A stretch of 64,000 nucleotides of DNA from Lumbricus rubellus (taxonomy: Eukaryota > Annelida > Clitellata > Crassiclitellata > Lumbricidae): assembly GCA_945859605.1 (NCBI GenBank), contig OX243822.1, positions 2,339,997-2,403,996 of the forward strand, given 5' to 3'. Below the pieces are notes generated by a model. The model ran no database searches. It was given only the letters and a program-made list of their open reading frames with translations, and was not told the origin of the DNA. The translations under genes and the position numbers were made by a program. Numbering within the stretch: position 1 is the stretch's first letter; each line of letters opens with the position of its first letter. Shown here piece by piece: positions 57,685 to 64,000 of the stretch.

Positions 57685-58740
57685 AGAGGAGCAGAAGGAG
57701 GAAGAAGAGGAGGTAGAGGAGGAAGTGAAGGAGAAGAAGGAGGAGGAGTAGGAGGAGGAGGAGGAGGGTGAAGACCATCGATTGGACCAGTGGCAATCCT
57801 CCTAGGTCATCTGTCTCGTTCGAGAGGTATATGGGTGGAGGAGGGTGTGAGTATAAACAGACAGTTGAATAATAATAATATCCTGCTAGATTGATGGCAT
57901 AGTTCACAATATTATTTGTCATCCATTGTGTTTAATAATAATAATAGATGTGATGTAATTAAAAGCCTTCGAACCCACAAAGAATTCGATCCTCAAAGCC
58001 TGGGTCTATTATTTACTCGTGTCGTTGATGACACTGCTTATGAAAGCACTCGAGTAGAGAGGAGGAGGATGAGGAGGAGGAGGAGGTGGAGGAGGAGGAG
58101 GAGGAGGAGGAGGAGGAGGAGGAGGAGGGGGAGGAGGAGGAGATGAAGAAAGAGGGGGAGGAGGAGGAGGAGGAGAATGAAGAGGAGGAGGAGGAGGAGG
58201 AGGAAGAGGAGGAGGAGGAGGAGGAGGAGAATGAAGAGGAGGAGGAGGAGGAGGAGGAGGAGGAGGAGGAGAATGAAGAGGAGGAGGAGGAGGAGGAGGA
58301 GGAGGAGGAGGAGGAGGAAGAGGAGGAGGAAGAGGAGGAGGACGAGAAGGAGGAAGAGGAGAAGGAGTAGAAGAATTAGGACGATGACCAGAAGGAGAAG
58401 TAGAAGGAGGAGGAGAAGAAGTATGAGGAGAGGGAGAAAGAGTAAGAACGTAGAAGAAGAAGGAGAAGAGAGGAGGATGAGGAGCAGTAGGAGGACACAG
58501 AGAAGCAGACTGATGAGGTGAAGGAGAAGGAGAAGGAAGAGGATCAAGAGGAAGATTGAGAGAAGGACGAAGAACAGGAGGCACAGGAAGAAGAGTCAGA
58601 AAGCAAAAGAGGAGGAGGGAGGAGGAGCAAGAGGAGGGGGAGAAGGAGGAAGAGGAAGAGGGGAAGGGAGGAGGAGGAATAGGAGGAGGAGGAATAGGAG
58701 GAGGAGGATGACGAGGAGGAGGAGGGAGGAGAAGGAAGAG

Positions 58741-58775
<35 letters not shown>

Positions 58776-58920
58776 GGATGAGAATGAAAAGGAGGACGAG
58801 GAGGAGGAAGAGGAGGAGGAGAAAGAGGAGGAAGAGGAGGAGGAGGATGAAGAGGAGGAGGAGAAGGGAGGAGGAGGAAGAGGAGGAAGAGGAGGAGGAG
58901 GAAGAGAAAGAGGAGGCTAT
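57546..58920 (+). repeat. Long polypurine tract (GGA/GAA)n
   Basis: Two blocks, 57549-57775 and about 58057-58918, are almost entirely purine on the + strand, mostly GGA and GAA triplets with scattered GAT or TGA. The 280 bp between them is ordinary sequence. Frames of repeated Glu, Arg or Leu are artefacts. Such mirror-rich homopurine tracts can form triplex DNA. Confidence 0.95.
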
Positions 58921-59165
58921 TCAGAGGATCGTCGGCATTCCTCTTCGGATGTCTTGAGCCACAAACAATAATTCATCGTTTTATAAGAACATGTATACTG
59001 CTGCCAAACAGCGCTTCCCTCCTTCCATCTGCATAATAATAATATAATATCGAATTATCGATTACTCGCTTAAGCAGAGATGGAAATGCTTGCTTAATCG
59101 CTTCCGTGCCATCACACTATTAACACATTGCATAACGATGAAGGAAAAAGAAACTGCCTATCGCA
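58921..59165. other. Spacer, nothing recognised
   Basis: Ordinary-complexity sequence between the polypurine tract and the minisatellite. No coding signature. Confidence 0.5.
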
Positions 59166-59520
59166 CGGATGATGTTGCTGGCTGGCCGGCTGACTGACTG
59201 ATTCGCCTGCTTTCTGGTTGGCTAGGTAACTGGCTGGCTGGCCCAGTGACTGACTGGATCAGTGACTGACTGACTGACACTGACTGACTGACTGGCTGAC
59301 TGACTGGCTGACTGACTGACTGACTGACTGACTGGCTGACTGACTGGCTGACTGACTGGCTGACTGGCTGGCTGACTGACTGGCTGACTGACTGACTGAC
59401 TGGCTGACTGACTGGCTGGCTGACTGACTGACTGACTGACTGACTGGTTGGGTAACTGATGAGTGACTCACTGGCTGGGTGGGCTGGTATAGCTGGCTGA
59501 TTGACTGACAGACTGGCTAG
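59166..59520 (+). repeat. (GACTGACTGGCT)n minisatellite
   Basis: Tetranucleotide units gact and ggct alternate in irregular order. The Ser-Gln-Ser-Val frames on the minus strand are repeat artefacts. Confidence 0.9.
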
Positions 59521-59628
59521 CTGACCTACTTGCATATGTATTGAGTGAATGACCTACTTGCATATGTAATATGTATTGAGTGAATGACCTACTTGCATAT
59601 GTAATATGTATTGAGTGAATGACTGGCT
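59521..59628 (+). repeat. Three-copy ~42-bp tandem repeat
   Basis: The unit begins gacctacttgcatatgta and ends attgagtgaat. The first copy lacks an internal atatgta-like segment present in the next two. Confidence 0.85.
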
Positions 59629-59829
59629 GACGTGCTTCCTTATTTAACAACTGACTGGCTATCTCACTTGCGTTATTTCTGAATAGTTGGTTGGCCGACT
59701 TTCTATTTAATGACTGAATGTCTAACTGGGTGACCTACTTACTTACTGAATGAGACTGCAGGCTGATCTTTTTTTCTTATCTACTGACTTTGACTACTGA
59801 CTCATTCATAATGAATTTTGCAGTGTAGT

Positions 59830-59922
<93 letters not shown>

Positions 59923-59928
59923 TTAATA
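59830..59928 (+). repeat. (TAA)n microsatellite
   Basis: About 30 TAA repeats directly abutting the truncated 5' end of the following LINE. Confidence 0.95.
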
Positions 59929-61195
59929 AGAGAGACTGTGTCTTTTGCCTTCACAGAACGCCCTGATCTTACTGCGTTCTTCATTCGGCGCATCGAAAGT
60001 GAGTTACCTTCTCCGTTGCTCCCTCTGCTTTGACCACCCTGCCCTAGTAACATTAGATGGACTCATGAGGACGGGCATTGAGACCATTGTTAACTGCTCT
60101 CTCAATGATCTCCAGTGGCTGCAGGCCGGGCTACCAATCAAAGATGGCGGACTTGGCATCCGTAGAGTCGCTTCGCTGGCTTCTTCCGCCTTTTTGGCTT
60201 CAGCCGCGTCGACTCTCGACCTGCAATCTGCCATCCTTGCGGCTGGTGTGGCAGCTCCTGACCAGTTCGTGTCGGATCTGTTAGAGGCCCGTCGTGACAC
60301 CTTGCCGGCGACAATGCACCCCTTACCCGGAAAACAGAGCCTTTGGGACAGGCCCCTGGTTGAAAAGGACAAGGCGGAAATCCGCCAGAGTGCCGTCGGG
60401 TTAGTCAACCGAGCTAGGCTGGACGCGTCGGGCAGTCCCCATTCAGCTGACTGGCTGTCCGCGCTCCCAATCGCCGCTTGTGGCCTTGTCCTGGATAACG
60501 AGGCTGTCCGGGTGGCGGTGGGTCTGAGGTTGGGCTTGGACTTGTGTGGTCCACACACATGCCATTGTGGCGAGGGAGTTGGCCCCGAGGGCCATCATGG
60601 TTTCGTCTGCAGGAGAGCCATGGGTCGCTCCCTTCGTCACCACGCCATAAATGACATCATTTGGCGTGCCTTCCTCAGAGCTGACATTCCAAGCATCAAG
60701 GAACCGGCGGGTCTCTTCAGATCCGATGGAAAAAGGCCGGACAGGGCAACCCTCATACCCTCGTCAGGGGGGAAATACTTGGCGTGGGATGCCACCATCG
60801 TTCATACGTGTGCCGCCTCGTACATAGCCCACCCGAACGGTTTGGTCGGGCCTGCATCAGTGCAGGCGGCCATCCGCAAAGAACAAAAATACGGAGGCCT
60901 GCCCACTTCCTACATCTTTCAGCCGGTGGCCATAGAGACATTGGGTCCGCTCAACCCGTCGGCCTCAGACTTCATTAATGAAATTGGCAGCCGCATCTCT
61001 TCAATCAGTGGTGACAGACGTGAAGCCTCTTTTCTTTTTCAACGTCTGTCCATTTGCATCCAACGCTACAACCTGGTCGCTTTCAAAGGCACTTTTGCCT
61101 CACACCCTGAAGACGAGGCCTGACCCACCAGACATACATTCTTCAGTTAATAATAGTCCATAAGTCCCTGGGGGAATGAAGTACCTCAGGGCAAT
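59929..61195 (+). mobile_element. RLE-type LINE 3' part, (TAA)n-flanked
   Basis: 5'-truncated against (TAA)n and ending in cagggcaataaaaaaaa then (AAT)n. The long frame (from about 59936 to the stop at 61123) encodes, in order, a conserved RT-C-terminal block (NALILLRSSFGASKVSYLLR, LQAGLPIKDGGLGIRR), a Cys/His finger (CHC...HHGFVC at about residue 200), RPD and WDAT motifs near residues 264 and 281 that fit a restriction-like endonuclease, and PVAIETLGP near the end. The TAA flanks match the target preference known for Dong/R4-clade LINEs. No frameshift is seen in the retained part. Confidence 0.8.
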
Positions 61196-61204
61196 AAAAA
61201 AAAA

Positions 61205-61690
<486 letters not shown>

Positions 61691-61759
61691 GTTTTTAGAG
61701 GAATATAACAATAATAATAATAACATTCAAAGTATAAAAAAAAAAATAATAATAATATT

Positions 61760-62800
61760 ATAGTTGACTGATGTACTAACTCACTAATTTGTGGACGTTC
61801 TGTGTTCTTGATAAGTTAGTTCTTTAGCAACGTAAACTAACGGTATAACCTACTCATCTGTAATAATTTTATGTGCCTGCAACTCATTTCACGTTGCAGT
61901 TGGGAAACTTTATTTCTTTATTTTTAAATTTTCTCTTCCCCACGGACCCCACCCCGGATACTTTATTTCAGAATATATATATATATTTATAAATAAATAA
62001 ATATATATATATATAATATATATAAATATATTTATATATATATATATATATAGTCTCCGGGGCTAATTTATTCTCAAACAGATCCGCCAGGGAAGAATCT
62101 TTTTTGAAAATAGTAATTACTTTTAAGGGAGACTCTGTCACGGGACACTGGCTAATGGCTTTCTGTTGAATGGTTGGGCAGCCTGGGCTATATAATTTTC
62201 TCATTACACAATCACTGCGTTATTTGTGTTTTACTATATCCGAATCTTGGTTACATTGTTAGGTCGAGTGTGTACATTATTGTGCCACAATTTTGAGTCT
62301 CTTGAACTTACTGCTACTCCGCTATTGCATATAATTATAATTATAGAATAAATGAAATGCTTAAAAGAGGTGTCATAGTATTTACATTATCGTTGCAGGA
62401 TTCATGTACACAGTTCGGTGAGCTTCGGTAGGCTGTTTTGGATAAAAGTTAATGTCCCGTTGATTAGTATGCGTAGATGTAGCACATATCGTTTTACGGG
62501 TGTTTAACATTCTATTGTTTCGTGAATTGTTTTACAACATTTCACGACTACGTTGGCCACCATACCTTATTTCATTGGTAATTATGTTTGTACATAATAA
62601 TTATATTGTTGCTTTAATTAGATGCGTTAATTAAACCAGAACAGCGATCTAGATTAAACTGGATGTCGTTGATTAACATTGAGAATTAAAATATCACACA
62701 ATGCAGTATAAGTTAAACAACGCAAAAGCTAACTATAGGAGTCATCAGTGGTAGTCACACACAGACTCGTAGAATATAGCAACTTTCTCCCGTCGATAGG
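61760..62800. other. No recognisable gene; (AT)n tract
   Basis: AT-rich. An (AT)n-like tract lies at 61974-62055. No domain or transposon terminus is recognised. Confidence 0.5.
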
Positions 62801-62829
62801 TGGCCTGAATGTGCCAATCCTCTCTGCCA

Positions 62830-62985
62830 TGTCTCGCGTATTATGGACCTTGAGCAAGTCCTTCACTCGCAACTGCTCTGGCACTTCGGCGCGAAACTCC
62901 GATGCAGTGTCCGCGCTGTAGTCGGGAGCACCTCTGAGTAGTGAGCTTGAAAGGACGCAACAGCAAATGCGAGAAATAAATAAAT
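62830..62985 (+). mobile_element. Headless tRNA-SINE copy
   Basis: The body and tail of the 2576-type SINE (gcaagtccttcactcgcaac, then aactccgatgcagtgtccgc) are present. The pol III head is missing. It ends in (AAATA)n. Confidence 0.75.
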
Positions 62986-63264
62986 GAATATATAACATAA
63001 AGTTTCATGGAGAGGCAAAGAAGACACATGCGATGACAAAGAGAATTAGAGTCCACCCCCATTTCATGCACTCTAAAGACTGGCATCACTCCAACCGTAT
63101 ACGGGTTTATGTTCTACGATGGAATGCTGTTGAGAGAACATGATCATATAATCTATGTTTATAATCTATGTTTAGCGACATCTTGTGAGTTATGGCCGCT
63201 AATGTCGCCGCTGACGTCAGCCGTGACTCTTAAACAACGCATTTATAGCACACCATCGTAAAAC

Positions 63265-63405
63265 TTGCACCGTGTGCGTGTGCGTGCGTGTGCGTGTATG
63301 TGTGTGCGTGTATGTGTGCGTGTGTATATGTACGTGTGTGCGTGCGTGCATATGTACTTCTGTGTGCTTGTGTTTGTTTGTGTATGTGTGTGTATGTATG
63401 TGTGC
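63265..63405 (+). repeat. (GT/GC)n alternating purine-pyrimidine tract
   Basis: Mixed gtgtgcgtgtat repeats, potentially Z-DNA forming. They directly precede the hAT terminus. Confidence 0.85.
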
Positions 63406-63406
63406 A

Positions 63407-64000
63407 CAGTGATATTTTCGTTAACGAGAACTAAATAAAAACTAAATTTTTTGGCGGAATCGTTAATAATAACGAAATCATAACTATAATTATTTCACTA
63501 ACGAAAATAGAATAAAAACTATATTTAAAAGTACCGAACTGAATAATAATAATAACTAAAATTATTAGCCAAACGAAAATTGTTGAAAGTCGTGTAAATT
63601 TTTTTCAATCACGTTTTGGAATGCACTGGGTGAACGCTCCGATGTCAAAAAACGCGCCCATTATCAACTTCCGCAATTCTATCAACTTCCGCTTCCTTTA
63701 TTTCAGAAAAAGCAGCGAAGTGTGGTTGTTATTCATACTGAAATATTTATTTTGTTTAGAAAGTAAATAATAATGAGTTCGCTTGCAAAATTGCTCGCTG
63801 GGCGAAAAAAGGATAGTCCGGTTTGGAAATTCTTCGTTTTTACGATGCTATAACAAATAAATCCAAATGTAAGGCTGCTGAGTTACCGGCAACATCGAAC
63901 AATAATGACACTATTCTGGATCAGCTGAATCGATATATAATGGATACTGACAATGTTGTGTGTGACAATGCACTTGACTTCTGGCAAGATAAAAAAAGTT
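63407..64000 (+). mobile_element. hAT element, left end, runs off the window
   Basis: Starts cagtgatattttcgttaacg, a common hAT terminus, followed by AT-rich subterminal DNA with repeated aacgaaaat and aactaaaa motifs, then the start of a transposase gene. The right end is beyond the window. Confidence 0.75.
63773..64000 (+). pseudogene. hAT transposase, N-terminus, frameshifted
   Basis: ATG at 63773 opens MSSLAKLLAGRKKDSPVWKF. A one-base shift in a T run near 63837-63841 is needed to continue into a BED-zinc-finger-like stretch (KSKCKAAELPATS), then LNRYIMDTDNVVCDNALDFW, the helix preceding the hAT catalytic domain. The gene continues past the window. The shift makes the copy inactive unless it is a sequencing error in the homopolymer. 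Confidence 0.65.

Noticed and set aside
57542..58971. Poly-Glu, poly-Arg, poly-Leu and poly-Pro frames
   Set aside because: Translation of the polypurine tract; no start context or domain.
59158..59535. Ser-Gln-Ser-Val repeat protein on the minus strand
   Set aside because: Translation of a tetranucleotide minisatellite.

Overview
This is animal (metazoan) genomic DNA. Genes are sparse and intron-containing, a tRNA-derived SINE recurs, non-LTR retrotransposons of several clades are present, and DNA transposons are abundant and deeply nested. The repeat mix fits a marine invertebrate, perhaps a non-vertebrate deuterostome, but the species cannot be fixed from the sequence. Only three host genes can be supported, all Golgi-type glycosyltransferases on the + strand. 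Two are paralogous two-exon alpha-1,3-fucosyltransferases (GT10; 3632-6111 and 53114-55003, 478 codons each). The third is a two-exon core-2-like beta-1,6-N-acetylglucosaminyltransferase (GT14; 39141-42080, 421 codons) whose 84-codon second exon lies in a different frame from the longest ORF there. In known animals both enzyme classes decorate the same kind of O-glycan, so the locus may be a small glycan-building cluster. The fucosyltransferases sit in a segmental duplication of about 5 kb (about 2840-7905 and 52510-57540). Each copy serves as an empty-site control for insertions in the other. Layout: 1-2800, foldback-type repeat, two hAT-type elements, a LINE end and a SINE. 2840-7905, duplication copy 1. 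7890-9700, CT microsatellite and LINE/SINE ends. 9705-13430, a gag-like element interrupted by a rearranged Ty3/gypsy element. 14440-16655, a piggyBac-like element with TTAA ends. 17028-19800, a hAT-like element holding a second TIR element filled with a ~60-bp satellite. 19.8-23.5 kb, unassigned DNA, a foldback repeat and a CR1-like relic. 23494-30816, a hAT-like element with ~0.65-kb inverted arms, carrying a second, inverted, near-identical copy of the 17028 element and a third element. 30.8-36 kb, LINE relics and a Tc1/mariner element. 36030-38990, a hAT-like element with a piggyBac-derived element inside it. 39141-42080, the GT14 gene. 42.1-47.4 kb, an L2/CR1-like LINE with insertions nested up to four deep. 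47.8-52.1 kb, hAT MITEs, a Helitron and a LINE end. 52.5-57.5 kb, duplication copy 2. 57.5-59.7 kb, a long polypurine tract and minisatellites. 59.8-61.7 kb, two LINE 3' ends embedded in (TAA)n. The right edge enters a hAT transposase gene. Most transposon boundaries were set by reading terminal inverted repeats and target-site duplications directly, and several are confirmed by an empty paralogous site in the same window. The most unexpected signal is the octamer TAGGCCTA. It occurs 19 times where about one is expected from base composition. At five places (four of this octamer, one of the variant TAGCCTA) comparison with a paralogue or a reading frame shows GGCCTA or GCCTA inserted at a TA, as if a TA-targeting element had left excision footprints. 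The second is that two unrelated piggyBac-like elements carry different 16-bp perfect palindromes at the same distances from their ends (about 132-133 bp and 16 bp).
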